This document shows positions 15,628 to 24,403 of a stretch of 64,000 bases of DNA, in pieces. This DNA is from Guptibacillus spartinae. GTDB taxonomy: Bacteria; Bacillota; Bacilli; Bacillales; Guptibacillaceae. Numbering within the stretch: the first letter of the stretch is position 1; each line of letters opens with the position of its first letter. Made by a program: the position numbers and the translations under genes. Location of the stretch: positions 62,001 through 126,000 of the forward strand of contig NZ_JAQQWU010000013.1 of the NCBI RefSeq assembly GCF_028610625.1, in the 5' to 3' direction. The notes below the pieces were generated by a model. It was not told the DNA's origin. It searched no databases and was given only the letters and a program-made list of their open reading frames with translations.

Positions 15628-15900
15628 CTATTTCTGACGCAACGCCTGACCGCACGAATGTAAGTCATGAGTGATCTGCTGAAGAATCTGCTCTCCCTCA
15701 AGACTACCTGCTGTCGTTTGTTGAAGCTGACGTTGGCACTCTTTCGCAACTTGCTCTGCTCGCATTAATTCCTGCTCAAACCGCTGAGCTAACGCCAGAT
15801 CGCCTCGCTGCCTTGCATCGAGCAGCTGCTGACGAATGGCTTCAATTTCTCCACATGCCTGATGCGCTTCTCGTAATACATGCTGGTTTATCTCGTTCAT
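15628..15900 (-). CDS. small coiled-coil protein
   Basis: 90 residues from ATG 15900 behind AAGGAGTTG. It is all-helical and Gln/Arg-rich (EAIRQQLLDARQRGDLALAQ, then RFEQELMRAEQVAKECQRQL) with three cysteines. The composition resembles small Bacillus spore or stress proteins, but I recognise no named family. Transcribed alone; converges with the desaturase gene. Confidence 0.65.
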   Translation of the reverse strand: MNEINQHVLREAHQACGEIEAIRQQLLDARQRGDLALAQRFEQELMRAEQVAKECQRQLQQTTAGSLEGEQILQQITHDLHSCGQALRQK

Positions 15901-15986
15901 AGGATCAACTCCTTACTTCGATCGACTTTCTCTTATTATTGATCAAAATAGGAGAATTATGTAAATAAAGACAAATGTCCATGATC

Positions 15987-16010
15987 GGGGTCAGGTACGA
16001 ACCTGACCCC
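15987..16010. repeat. GGGGTCAGG palindrome, copy overlapping a gene end
   Basis: GGGGTCAGGT-ACGA-ACCTGACCCC. It overlaps the 3' end of the reverse gene at 15991 and supplies its last residues (GQVRT) and stop. Confidence 0.8.
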
Positions 16011-17103
16011 CATCATTCTTTAAGAACGCAACCACTTCTTCTTCCTTCGTTGAATAAAACACCGCATCATCCAAATGAAACAACGCTTCATGTTTCGCTT
16101 CTTCATACACCTGATGAGGAATGTTGCGATAAAGACTTTTCAGCATCGTTCTTTTCTTTAGCTCTCTCAAATTTCGGAGTACACGCTCGCGATTTACTTT
16201 AATCACAGCAAATCCCTCTTGCTGAATCTCCTGTTGTGGAAAACGTTCTTCTAGCTTACGTCTTCCTTCTTCGTCCATTTCAATTAGCTGGACTTCTTCA
16301 GCAGCCGTTTCCGTAAAACTTCCCGCAAGCTCAATAAAACGCTCCTCATCCATATCAACATCATTAAAAATGATCACCGTAAAAGCATCACCTTCATACT
16401 CAGGAATCCGAAGACGTTTTGGCAGTCCAAAACAGGCATCTCGCTTTTCAAGAACCGATACGTGCTTTCTAAGAAAGCGATACCGATGAAAAAAGGTGGT
16501 CAGATAGGATGTCACCACAGTGAACAAGGTTAACAACGTTAGAACAATAAAATGACGAATCGGGGCCTCTTCTACAATAAGAAATCCAACATGCCCCAGT
16601 ATGTATAAAGCCGCTAGCCCACCAATCACAATTTTTAACTTGCGATTCACCCTTGTATTTTTGGTCTGATCATACGCTTCTCCATACAAAAGATTCCGAT
16701 TCAATAAATGAAAACATCCCGTCAGAATGAGAAGCAATAGTCCATTGGCCATCAAGAGGTAAGTCCGTTCCTCTCCCGAAACGTAATGAGAAACAACCTG
16801 TTCATCAACTAGAACAAAAAGAATGGTTGTGAGCACCCCGAAAACACCAAGGTACAAATAATAGCCAGACTCATATTCATATGGGTCTAAAAACAACTGA
16901 AACGCCCAGAAGTTCAGGATGCCCACAATACTGAACAACGTTAACATCACGATCAGTGAGCCATCATTATTTAATAATGGAATGAAACCAAAGAGATCTA
17001 AAAAGACTAGCGTGATCGCTACTGTGCTCCAACGGATGAAGCGATGGGATTTTAATCGTAAGTAAGAAAAAACGAGGTCATCTTGATTTTGATAGACATT
17101 CAC
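15991..17103 (-). CDS. large membrane protein, relative of the LXG-linked family
   Basis: 370 residues from GTG 17103 behind GGAGGGAAG. An N-terminal membrane domain has about six segments (20-215) and landmarks shared with the 231-245-residue proteins at 9.2-13.8 kb: FLDLFGFIPLL, NFWAFQLFLDPYEYESGYYL, then HRYRFLRK. A cytosolic domain (225-370) follows, similar in plan to the C-terminus of the protein at 5547 (a DDAVFYS block near the end). The last residues come from an intergenic repeat that has run into the gene. Function unknown; possible immunity or regulatory member of the family. Confidence 0.7.
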   Translation of the reverse strand: MNVYQNQDDLVFSYLRLKSHRFIRWSTVAITLVFLDLFGFIPLLNNDGSLIVMLTLFSIVGILNFWAFQLFLDPYEYESGYYLYLGVFGVLTTILFVLVDEQVVSHYVSGEERTYLLMANGLLLLILTGCFHLLNRNLLYGEAYDQTKNTRVNRKLKIVIGGLAALYILGHVGFLIVEEAPIRHFIVLTLLTLFTVVTSYLTTFFHRYRFLRKHVSVLEKRDACFGLPKRLRIPEYEGDAFTVIIFNDVDMDEERFIELAGSFTETAAEEVQLIEMDEEGRRKLEERFPQQEIQQEGFAVIKVNRERVLRNLRELKKRTMLKSLYRNIPHQVYEEAKHEALFHLDDAVFYSTKEEEVVAFLKNDGGQVRT

Positions 17104-17169
17104 TTTCTTCCCTCCAAATCTTCTTTCAACCTTACTAGTTTACCAGATGATTCAAATAGCTGTAGCTGA

Positions 17170-17195
17170 GGGGGTCAGGTACGAACCTGACCCCC
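17170..17195. repeat. GGGGTCAGG palindrome
   Basis: GGGGGTCAGGT-ACGA-ACCTGACCCCC between the DUF2628 gene end and the next reverse gene start; it may act as a weak terminator. Confidence 0.75.
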
Positions 17196-17201
17196 TTACA
17201 G

Positions 17202-17978
17202 TTAATCTATTTTCGCCTTAAGCTCTTCTTTAATCGTTTTCGCTTCCTGATCATCCGCCTCTAGATTAAGATATGTATTTATCTCACGTAACGCCTGAAC
17301 ATATTCCCCTTCCTCCTCATAAATAAGCGCCTTGTTAAAATGAATGGATGGCACAGCTACATTATCATTTTCGATATCCTTGTAAATGTCCATCGCTTCA
17401 TCTAGTTTCCCTGAGTCCTGTAATTCAGCAGCTTCAGTAAATTTCGGTTCCATATAAGAATAGTAAACTTCCTCTTCTAAATACGTGATCCCAAAACCAT
17501 AGACCATCATGACCAAAACAAACAGTAGCGCAAATAGCCAACTGACACCTCCACGCTTTCTTAACGCTTCAAAACGATCATCACGGTCAGGATAAAGATT
17601 CTTTAGCTTCTTTACTTTGTTTAACGCAAAATCAAAATACAGTTTATTCGCAAACAAAGCTAGCACAATATAAGCAGGTCCAATCGTGGAACCCGGTAAT
17701 GCTTTCTTAAAAATAAGGACAGATAACACATCTACAATAACGATGATACTTAAGAACACATAAGCATAGACGTTCATCTTTCGGTATGTAAACCAAAACA
17801 AACTTAGGAAAAAAGCTGCCCAGTTCCACGAAATAGGCGACTTCTTTGAGGATAGCTTTTCCCACTTCTTTTCATAAACCTCATCACGCTTCCCCGTAAA
17901 CACTAACATCTCTTCACGCGTTTCTTCATCAAGCTCCGCCCACTTGATGTCATTCTTATTTCGATTAAACCAACTCAT
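17202..17978 (-). CDS. DUF2628 membrane protein with TPR-like tail
   Basis: 258 residues from ATG 17978 behind GGGGGAG. The middle (48-175) has a SWNWAAFFLSLFWFTYRKM motif and three to four membrane segments, as in DUF2628 proteins. The C-terminal part (185-258) reads like tetratricopeptide repeats (FTEAAELQDSGKLDEAMDIY, then FNKALIYEEEGEYVQALREI). Such proteins may organise envelope partners. No operon partner; the next gene on this strand is separated by a repeat. Confidence 0.75.
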   Translation of the reverse strand: MSWFNRNKNDIKWAELDEETREEMLVFTGKRDEVYEKKWEKLSSKKSPISWNWAAFFLSLFWFTYRKMNVYAYVFLSIIVIVDVLSVLIFKKALPGSTIGPAYIVLALFANKLYFDFALNKVKKLKNLYPDRDDRFEALRKRGGVSWLFALLFVLVMMVYGFGITYLEEEVYYSYMEPKFTEAAELQDSGKLDEAMDIYKDIENDNVAVPSIHFNKALIYEEEGEYVQALREINTYLNLEADDQEAKTIKEELKAKID

Positions 17979-18030
17979 CAGACTCCCCCAATTCCTAATT
18001 TCATCCTATTTAAGGATACGCTAGCCGCGA

Positions 18031-18068
18031 GTGCCTGTCACCACCCGGTTTTTGTTAGAATTTGTCGA
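18031..18068 (+). repeat. GTGCCTGTCACC...TGTCG element, copy 2
   Basis: GTGCCTGTCACCACCCGG, TTTTTGTTAGAATT, TGTCGA. It lies in the divergent region upstream of bceR. Confidence 0.75.
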
Positions 18069-18158
18069 CTGGATTATAACATCTATTCCTGTTTCTTTCC
18101 GCTTTCCATTTTTTTGCTATAATCAACATAGATAACGAAGCAAAGTGTGGTGGACAGA

Positions 18159-18842
18159 TTGTTTAAACTATTACTAATTGAAGATGATACATCATTATTT
18201 CAGGAAATGAAGGAGCGATTGGAGCAGTGGTCGTATGAAGTTTATGGCATTCATGATTTTAGTCAGGTGATGCAGGAATTCTCTACCGTTAAACCTGACC
18301 TTACCATTATTGATATTCAACTACCGAAGTTTGACGGCTTTCACTGGTGTCGAATGATTCGGGATCATTCGAACGTTCCGATTATCTTTCTCTCTTCACG
18401 TGATCATCCGACTGATATGGTGATGTCGATGAACCTTGGCGCAGATGATTTTATCCAAAAGCCCTTCCACTTTGAGGTGCTTGTCGCCAAAATTCAGGCG
18501 ATTTTAAGACGCGTATATAATTACAACACGGATACGAATACGCTCAAAACCTGGCACGGCACCACGATTGATGCTGAGCGAAACCGTGTCACAATGGATG
18601 ACCATGCTCTCGACTTAACGAAAAATGAAATGATCATTCTTCTGATGCTCATCGAGAGAAAGAACAAAATTGTCACACGGGATGAACTAATCAACCGACT
18701 CTGGGACGACCAGCGCTTTGTAAGCGACAATACGCTCACCGTTAACGTCAATCGCCTTCGAAAAAAATTAGCGGAAATTGAACTAGGGGATGCGATCCAA
18801 ACGAAGGTAGGTCAGGGCTATATGGCTCTGGAAGTCCAATGA
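18159..18842 (+). CDS. bceR: response regulator BceR
   Basis: 227 residues. I choose TTG 18159 because it gives MFKLLLIEDD, the exact start of B. subtilis BceR, with GGTGG just upstream; two GTG codons lie four and three codons earlier. Receiver domain 1-115 has acidic D9/D10, phosphate acceptor D52 (IDIQLPKFDG) and K101. The OmpR-type winged helix ends in SDNTLTVNVNRLRKKL and KVGQGY. It senses through BceS and BceAB and turns on the transporter when bacitracin-type peptides bind. It overlaps bceS. Confidence 0.92.
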   Translation: MFKLLLIEDDTSLFQEMKERLEQWSYEVYGIHDFSQVMQEFSTVKPDLTIIDIQLPKFDGFHWCRMIRDHSNVPIIFLSSRDHPTDMVMSMNLGADDFIQKPFHFEVLVAKIQAILRRVYNYNTDTNTLKTWHGTTIDAERNRVTMDDHALDLTKNEMIILLMLIERKNKIVTRDELINRLWDDQRFVSDNTLTVNVNRLRKKLAEIELGDAIQTKVGQGYMALEVQ

Positions 18843-19843
18843 TGTGGCGTTTTTTGCGAGAACGGCGGAGCTGGATCCTGTTCGTCTTATTCATAGAAGC
18901 GTGCTTTCTTCTGATTACATATGTTGATGAGACCATTCCACTCACATCTGTTCTGTATGCCGTTTTTCTAACGCTTCTCTTCTTCCTTCTTTTTCTACTC
19001 GTACGATTCGGAAAAGAAGCAACGTTCTATAAAGAACTAGAAGAACGCGAAACGAACTTTGATGTCACCAGCATTCCGCAGGGCACAAGTCCATTTGAAA
19101 AAGTGGTTGAACGCGTCACCTCGGAACAAATTGAACAGCTTAAGGAAGAATCAAGTCAGATGAAACACCAACTTGAAGTCGAAAAGGACGATTTCATCAC
19201 GTGGATCCATGAAGTAAAAACGCCGCTTACGGCGCTTCATTTGCTTATTGATCGCGTACAGGACCGAGAGCTAAACGAGCACCTTACCTACGAGTGGCTT
19301 CGGATCCACTTTTTACTCGATCAGCAGCTTCACCAAAAACGTATGCCAGCGATTGAAAATGACCTGTATATTGAAAAAGTCAATCTTGAAAAAATTCTCG
19401 TCGATGAAATCACTCCCTTACGTACCTGGTGCAAACAGCGGGGCGTTGGTTTTGAGCTTGATTTGACCGTAACAGAGCTACTAAGTGATGCCAAGTGGCT
19501 CGCCTTTATCCTTCGGCAATTGCTAACAAACGCTGTAAAATACAGCGAAAACAGTGACATCACGATCGAAAGCAGTATGCATGGCAATCAGCCTGTCCTT
19601 CTTATCAAGGATCATGGACGTGGAATTATGCCACGTGATCTACCTCGGATTTTTGAGAAAGGCTTTACGTCAACGGCGAACCATCAGGACTCAGCCGCTA
19701 CAGGAATGGGACTTTATCTCACCAAAAAAATCGCAGCGCATTTAAAAGTATCCATCGAGGTTACTTCAGAACCAGGAAACGGATCTGCTTTTACCCTCTC
19801 CTTTCCAGAACGAAATGATTTTGACCAAATTCGAGGCATGTGA
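18839..19843 (+). CDS. bceS: sensor kinase BceS (intramembrane-sensing)
   Basis: 334 residues, ATG 18839 overlapping the bceR stop (a second ATG follows). Two membrane helices (about 12-28 and 36-55) are separated by only a few residues, so there is no outside sensor domain; this is the mark of BceS-type kinases that sense through the transporter. The H box is FITWIHEVKTPLTAL with H124. The ATP-binding boxes N (QLLTNAVKYS), G1 (IKDHGRGI) and G2 (ATGMGLYL) are intact. It phosphorylates BceR. Confidence 0.92.
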   Translation: MMWRFLRERRSWILFVLFIEACFLLITYVDETIPLTSVLYAVFLTLLFFLLFLLVRFGKEATFYKELEERETNFDVTSIPQGTSPFEKVVERVTSEQIEQLKEESSQMKHQLEVEKDDFITWIHEVKTPLTALHLLIDRVQDRELNEHLTYEWLRIHFLLDQQLHQKRMPAIENDLYIEKVNLEKILVDEITPLRTWCKQRGVGFELDLTVTELLSDAKWLAFILRQLLTNAVKYSENSDITIESSMHGNQPVLLIKDHGRGIMPRDLPRIFEKGFTSTANHQDSAATGMGLYLTKKIAAHLKVSIEVTSEPGNGSAFTLSFPERNDFDQIRGM

Positions 19844-19856
19844 CAACAATGTCACA
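19839..19856 (+). promoter_or_regulatory. BceR operator upstream of bceAB
   Basis: Perfect inverted repeat TGTGACA-ACAA-TGTCACA, fitting the TNACA-N4-TGTNA pattern of BceR-type sites. It overlaps the bceS stop and sits about 50 bases upstream of a TATACT (about 19908) that could be the bceA -10. Confidence 0.8.
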
Positions 19857-19945
19857 CGCCTCCTCTTATTGTTCGGCAAATCGAAGGAAAAGCGGAATGC
19901 CCCTCTTTATACTAAACGTATCAGCCATTTATTGGAGGGAATGTA

Positions 19946-20710
19946 ATGACAAACGTACTTGAAGCAAGCAAAATTCAAAAAAGCTATGGCAATAAGTTTA
20001 TGAAGCAGGACGTGCTAATGGGAATCGACGTTTCGATTGCACGTGGCGAATTCATTAGCATTATGGGCGCGTCAGGCTCTGGAAAAACAACGCTATTGAA
20101 CGTGCTTTCATCTATCGATCGCGTCAGTGGCGGATCGATAAAGATTGAAGGGCAGGAAATGACGAAGCAAAAAGAAAAGCAGCTCGCGGAATTTCGAAAA
20201 CGACACCTTGGGTTCATTTTTCAAGAGTACAATCTTCTTGATACGTTAACGGTGAAAGAGAATGTGCTGCTTCCCCTTTCGATCGCAAAAGTTTCTAAGG
20301 AAGAGGCAACGGCAGCATTTGACGCTCTTGCCGATGAGCTTGGTATTCGTGACATCCAGGACAAATACCCTAATGAAATTTCAGGTGGGCAAAAGCAGCG
20401 TACTTCAGCCGCTCGAGCTTTCGTCCACAATCCAAGCATCATCTTTGCAGACGAGCCAACCGGCGCTCTCGACTCAAAGTCGGCATCGGACCTTTTGAAT
20501 AAACTGAGCGATTTAAATCAGACAAGAGAAGCAACAATTGCGATGGTAACGCACGATCCTGTCGCAGCGAGCTACAGCAGTCGCGTCATTTTTATCCGAG
20601 ATGGTCGGATATACACCCAGCTGAATAAAGGAACTGAATCACGCCAGTCGTTTTTAAAAGACATTATGAAAACACAGGGTGTCCTTGGTGGAGTGCATTA
20701 TGAGCATTAA
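19946..20710 (+). CDS. bceA: ABC transporter ATPase BceA
   Basis: 254 residues from ATG 19946 behind TTGGAGGGAATG. Walker [10 protein letters not shown] (41-49), Q-loop FQEYNLL (about 92-98), signature ISGGQKQR (145-152), Walker B IIFADEP (165-171), D-loop and H-loop THD are all intact. It belongs to the MacB/BceA class. With BceB it frees lipid-II-cycle intermediates from bacitracin-like peptides and signals flux to BceS. It overlaps bceB by 11 bases. Confidence 0.92.
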   Translation: MTNVLEASKIQKSYGNKFMKQDVLMGIDVSIARGEFISIMGASGSGKTTLLNVLSSIDRVSGGSIKIEGQEMTKQKEKQLAEFRKRHLGFIFQEYNLLDTLTVKENVLLPLSIAKVSKEEATAAFDALADELGIRDIQDKYPNEISGGQKQRTSAARAFVHNPSIIFADEPTGALDSKSASDLLNKLSDLNQTREATIAMVTHDPVAASYSSRVIFIRDGRIYTQLNKGTESRQSFLKDIMKTQGVLGGVHYEH

Positions 20711-22646
20711 TCACATGATCCTTAAGAACTTAAAGAAGAATCTAAAGAACTATTACTTGTACGTCTTCGCCTTAATCTTTAGTGTTGGACTTTATTTCTC
20801 GTTTGTGACGCTTCAGTATGACCCTGGTGTCGACAACATGGAAACCTCCGCTAAAATGACAGCCGCTATCAAAGCTGCTTCGGTTATGCTTGTGGTGATC
20901 GTAACCGTTTTTCTCGTTTATGCTAACAGCATTTTCATCAAGCGGCGGGGCAAAGAAATTGGACTGTTTCAATTAATCGGCATGACAAAAGGACGCATCT
21001 TTCGCATCTTAACGATAGAAAATTTGCTGATTTATATTGGATCGATGATCATTGGCATTTTCGTCGGCTTTTCCTTTTCCAAATTGATTCAAATGGTTCT
21101 CTTTAAAGCGACGGGGATTGATGGCGTCGCAAGTCTTAACTTTTCCAGTGAAGCTTTCGTGCAGACCGTTATCGTTTTCTTCGCCATTTTCGGTGTGATT
21201 ATGCTAACAAATTGGATCTTTATTAAAGCTCAAAGCATTCTCGCCCTTTTCCGCGTCACATCAAAAACGGAAGATCGAATAAAAGGGATAACCATTCGGG
21301 AAATTATTATGGGCGTGCTTGGACTCGTTCTGATCATTACAGGCTATTATGTATCCAGCAAAATGTTTGATGGCGATTTTTCAGAGATGACTGAACTTCT
21401 GATCGTCATGGTGTTCATTTTAGGTAGTGTCATTGTTGGTACGTACCTTTTCTACAAAGGGTCGATCCGTTTTGTCGCTAACCTGCTTCGAAAACGAAAA
21501 GAAGGCTATTTGAACATTAACGATGTTCTCTCCCTCTCGTCAATCATGTTTCGAATGAAATCAAATTCGCTACTCTTAACAATCATTACAACGGTGTCCG
21601 CATTAGCCATTGCCCTTTCGTCGCTGAGCTATATTTCTTATTACTCGGCAGAAAAAACAGCAAAACAAAACATCCCAGACCACTTTTCACTTTCGAAAGA
21701 ACAGAATGCCACTCTGTTTGAAGCGGAGTTAAAGGCAAAAGGTTATGAATTCACGACAAAGGAGCTGGACATTCTTCAAGTCACCGTGTTAACAAAAGAT
21801 ATTCTTGAGAAGCAGCCGTCCAGCACAGCATTTGATGCCAGTGAAATGATTCTACCAGTCATTAGTGATGAGAACATAACGGATATTGATGTTTCACCGA
21901 AAGAAGCGGTTTTTACAGGCTTTAGTAAAATCCTTGATACCGTTATAAGCTTTGAAAACGGCGGAATCATTCAATTAAAAGGAAAAGAAGACGTGACCGC
22001 GCAGAATTATTTAGGTATGAAGCAAGACTATATTCTTCCTTACACATACTCAGATGGCGGGCTGCCTACGGTTGTGGTGGATCAAACAACCTTTGCGGCT
22101 CTTCAAAAGGATAGGGATGAGGAGATCCAGGATGAGCCTCTCACCTATATCGGGTTTAATCTTCAAAATGACGCAAAGCTACCTGAAGCAACCGACTTAT
22201 TCCAGTCACTTGCCTTCGAGGATGACCAGGGGAAAAACTCACAATACGAAGCCTTCGTTCAACAAAAAGAAAACATGGGACTCATCATGTTCATTGTCGG
22301 CTTTCTCGGTCTTACGTTCCTAATTACTTCTGGGTGCATTCTCTACTTTAAACAGATGAATGAAGGTGAAGAAGAACGTCCGAATTACACCGTTCTTAGA
22401 AAGCTTGGTTTCACTCAAACAGATCTTTCTCGAGGGATTCGCGGTAAGCAGTTGGTGAACTTCGGTATCCCACTTGTTGTCGGACTACTCCACGGTTACT
22501 TTGCCGTACGATCCGGCTGGTTCTTCTTCGGCACCGAACTGTATACACCAATGCTGATGGTCATGGGAATCTATACGTTGCTCTACTCCATCTTCGGTGG
22601 CTTATCCGTCGTCTACTACAAAAAAGTGATCCGAGAAGCACTATAA
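20700..22646 (+). CDS. bceB: ABC transporter permease BceB
   Basis: 648 residues from ATG 20700, inside the end of bceA, with GGTGGAG upstream. Ten membrane segments are present: one at the N-terminus (about 17-35), then groups at 60-180 and 200-260, one near 300, and three at the C-terminus (535-648). A large extracellular domain (about 320-530) lies between helices 7 and 8, the diagnostic feature of BceB permeases that determines peptide specificity. Which antibiotic it handles cannot be read from sequence. The gene ends at a repeat that doubles as terminator. Confidence 0.9.
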   Translation: MSINHMILKNLKKNLKNYYLYVFALIFSVGLYFSFVTLQYDPGVDNMETSAKMTAAIKAASVMLVVIVTVFLVYANSIFIKRRGKEIGLFQLIGMTKGRIFRILTIENLLIYIGSMIIGIFVGFSFSKLIQMVLFKATGIDGVASLNFSSEAFVQTVIVFFAIFGVIMLTNWIFIKAQSILALFRVTSKTEDRIKGITIREIIMGVLGLVLIITGYYVSSKMFDGDFSEMTELLIVMVFILGSVIVGTYLFYKGSIRFVANLLRKRKEGYLNINDVLSLSSIMFRMKSNSLLLTIITTVSALAIALSSLSYISYYSAEKTAKQNIPDHFSLSKEQNATLFEAELKAKGYEFTTKELDILQVTVLTKDILEKQPSSTAFDASEMILPVISDENITDIDVSPKEAVFTGFSKILDTVISFENGGIIQLKGKEDVTAQNYLGMKQDYILPYTYSDGGLPTVVVDQTTFAALQKDRDEEIQDEPLTYIGFNLQNDAKLPEATDLFQSLAFEDDQGKNSQYEAFVQQKENMGLIMFIVGFLGLTFLITSGCILYFKQMNEGEEERPNYTVLRKLGFTQTDLSRGIRGKQLVNFGIPLVVGLLHGYFAVRSGWFFFGTELYTPMLMVMGIYTLLYSIFGGLSVVYYKKVIREAL

Positions 22647-22680
22647 AAAAGCGGGGGTGCCTGGCACCGCCCGCTTTTTG
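22646..22680 (+). terminator. bceAB terminator built from a repeat element
   Basis: AAAAAGCGGG-GGTGCC-T-GGCACC-G-CCCGCTTTTT: a 16-pair stem with one bulge, overlapping the GTGCCTGGCACC element. Confidence 0.85.
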
Positions 22681-22694
22681 TTAGGTTTTGTCGA
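22657..22694 (+). repeat. GTGCCTGGCACC...TGTCG element, copy 3
   Basis: GTGCCTGGCACCGCCCGC, TTTTTGTTAGGTTT, TGTCGA. Confidence 0.75.
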
Positions 22695-22720
22695 GAAATA
22701 AATAACGTTTCACCTCTCTT

Positions 22721-23530
22721 TTACATCTTCACTTGAGTATGTAACCAAAACGCTTCGGCCTCTTCTGTCGATAACTTGAAACGTTGTACAAAGAAATCTT
22801 GAAGTCGGCCCTTCTCCCCACCGTCAACCCACTCTCGATAGCAGGCGATCAGCCTCTGCACATTACCTTCGCAATACTCATCGATTAATTTTGCAACAGT
22901 TCTTGTACTTCTCCAGTAATCATAAAACGCAGCCGAGTAATCGAAGTTTTCTCCACCTCGATATCCCGCTTCGCCGAAGGCATCTAACGAATACTCTCCA
23001 TATTCCTCTTTATGCGCTTCAATCAAAAGTCGCTCTACCTCCATCACTCTCTCAAACCGCTCTGAAGACATTAAGAGCTTTCGTGGTAAATAAAAACAGA
23101 TGCCTTCCTCAAACCACATGTCACTCGCATTCTCTTCTTCCCAGTCTTCAAATTCAGAATGAAAAAAATCCGCATGGTGTGTTAATTCATGAGCAACAAT
23201 CTCAGCGATATCCACCATCTCAAGATTCCGGTAATAATTCTCTGCTTCTTTCACACCATTCGTCGTTGTTAAGTAAATCTCTTTCCATGTGTCCAATAAT
23301 GGTGTGAGATGAATCAAATCTCTCGATGTATAAGCTGGTAGAGGAATCGTTGAATATAGCTTCGTCGCTGACTTTAAATCATGAAAAACAATCCCTCTTG
23401 GCGGGTCTTCAATCGACGTAAAGTCGTTCAGGGACACCTCGTATTCTTTAAGATACGTTAATAACTCACGTCCACTTCGTTCAATATCTTCTACTTTCTT
23501 CGTATCGGTCACTGACACAGCGTAATTCAC
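22721..23530 (-). CDS. HEXXH zinc metallopeptidase-like protein
   Basis: 269 residues from GTG 23530 behind AAGGGGGAT. The motif HELTHH (H114, E115, H118) matches the zinc site of gluzincins. WFEEGICFYL (about 139-148) 26 residues later offers the third ligand glutamate. No signal peptide, so cytosolic. The mid-region YTSRDLIHLTPLLDTWKEIY is unlike thermolysin. It resembles the peptidase-MA-like group; substrate unknown. Transcribed alone. Confidence 0.75.
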   Translation of the reverse strand: MNYAVSVTDTKKVEDIERSGRELLTYLKEYEVSLNDFTSIEDPPRGIVFHDLKSATKLYSTIPLPAYTSRDLIHLTPLLDTWKEIYLTTTNGVKEAENYYRNLEMVDIAEIVAHELTHHADFFHSEFEDWEEENASDMWFEEGICFYLPRKLLMSSERFERVMEVERLLIEAHKEEYGEYSLDAFGEAGYRGGENFDYSAAFYDYWRSTRTVAKLIDEYCEGNVQRLIACYREWVDGGEKGRLQDFFVQRFKLSTEEAEAFWLHTQVKM

Positions 23531-23618
23531 GTTAATATCCCCCTTCTACTCTCTTCTTCTTCGATTTTAGAAGGTAAGGATCCTGTTTTAACTCCTCATA
23601 ATCCTACAAAAAGGAAGC

Positions 23619-23804
23619 TTACCCAGAGCTATTCTTATGATCGGTTGGTACTTGACTAAGGGCTATCCCAATCACTGCAATCGCAATGACACCTTTAATT
23701 AAGCGATAATAGGTCCCATCCTCTTGATAATCTGAAATACCCATCCACAGAATCACAACTGTGGCTATGATGAATAGAACGATCAATCCAATCTTTCTAG
23801 CCAT
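23619..23804 (-). CDS. two-helix small membrane protein
   Basis: 61 residues from ATG 23804 behind AGGTGG. Helices at about 5-21 and 36-50 flank a short polar loop. No family recognised. Confidence 0.65.
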   Translation of the reverse strand: MARKIGLIVLFIIATVVILWMGISDYQEDGTYYRLIKGVIAIAVIGIALSQVPTDHKNSSG

Positions 23805-23875
23805 AACAGCACCACCTATGGAAAGTTATACCATTAATGAATACCCGATCGCTTCCGGATGAAACCTTGCTAAGA

Positions 23876-23914
23876 GTGCCTGTCACCACCCGGTTTATGT
23901 CACATTATGTCGCC
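23876..23914 (+). repeat. GTGCCTGTCACC...TGTCG element, copy 4
   Basis: GTGCCTGTCACCACCCGG, TTTATGTCACATTA, TGTCG. Confidence 0.75.
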
Positions 23915-23979
23915 GATTCGGCGTACAACATGTATATCCCTCATCCTTTGAGCCATCCTAACCGATAGAGGTGATTCTG

Positions 23980-24147
23980 ATGAAATTAAACAAGAAAAAA
24001 TATCAAAACCAGCCCACGGCCACAAAAAAATCCTACGTAAACGAAGTTGACCTTGGAATTGACCAAAATGAACAAGCGATGAATGGGGACGACGGAATGC
24101 TTGAAACGAAAGAAGAAGCTCCTTACCGTAAGGATCGAAAACAATAA
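23980..24147 (+). CDS. small hydrophilic protein
   Basis: 55 residues from ATG 23980 behind GAGGTGATT. Charged and disordered-looking (MKLNKKKYQNQPTATKKSYV, acidic middle, YRKDRKQ end). It resembles small acid-soluble or spore-associated proteins of Bacilli in composition only. The longer reverse-strand frame over the same DNA lacks a ribosome site and I reject it. Confidence 0.6.
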   Translation: MKLNKKKYQNQPTATKKSYVNEVDLGIDQNEQAMNGDDGMLETKEEAPYRKDRKQ

Positions 24148-24403
24148 ATCTTTCCAAGTGTATCTCTTCCTCTTACACGGTTCCTAAAGGACCTTCCGAA
24201 TTGCAGAATAACAGAATCTTGATTCCCAAAAATGATACGAAAAAGGCGTGTCATCGCTGACACGCCTTCCCTCTTCTAACTAGCCAGCGTCTCCCCATTA
24301 ATGATCATGTGAATTGCCGCCTAGCCGAACGTCTCCCTCCTATCGAGAACCATTCATTTATCAATTATAATAGCCCCCACCAGCATATGATAAGGGCGTT
24401 CAC
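24148..24403. other. intergenic, terminator of the beta-glucoside operon
   Basis: Besides the terminator at 24238-24270 I see no gene. Confidence 0.4.
24238..24270 (-). terminator. terminator of the beta-glucoside operon
   Basis: GGCGTGTCA / TGACACGCC stem; on the reverse strand followed by TTTTTCG. Confidence 0.8.

Noticed and set aside
23900-24157. 85-residue reverse frame
   Set aside because: Overlaps the better-supported forward gene at 23980 and a repeat; no ribosome site.
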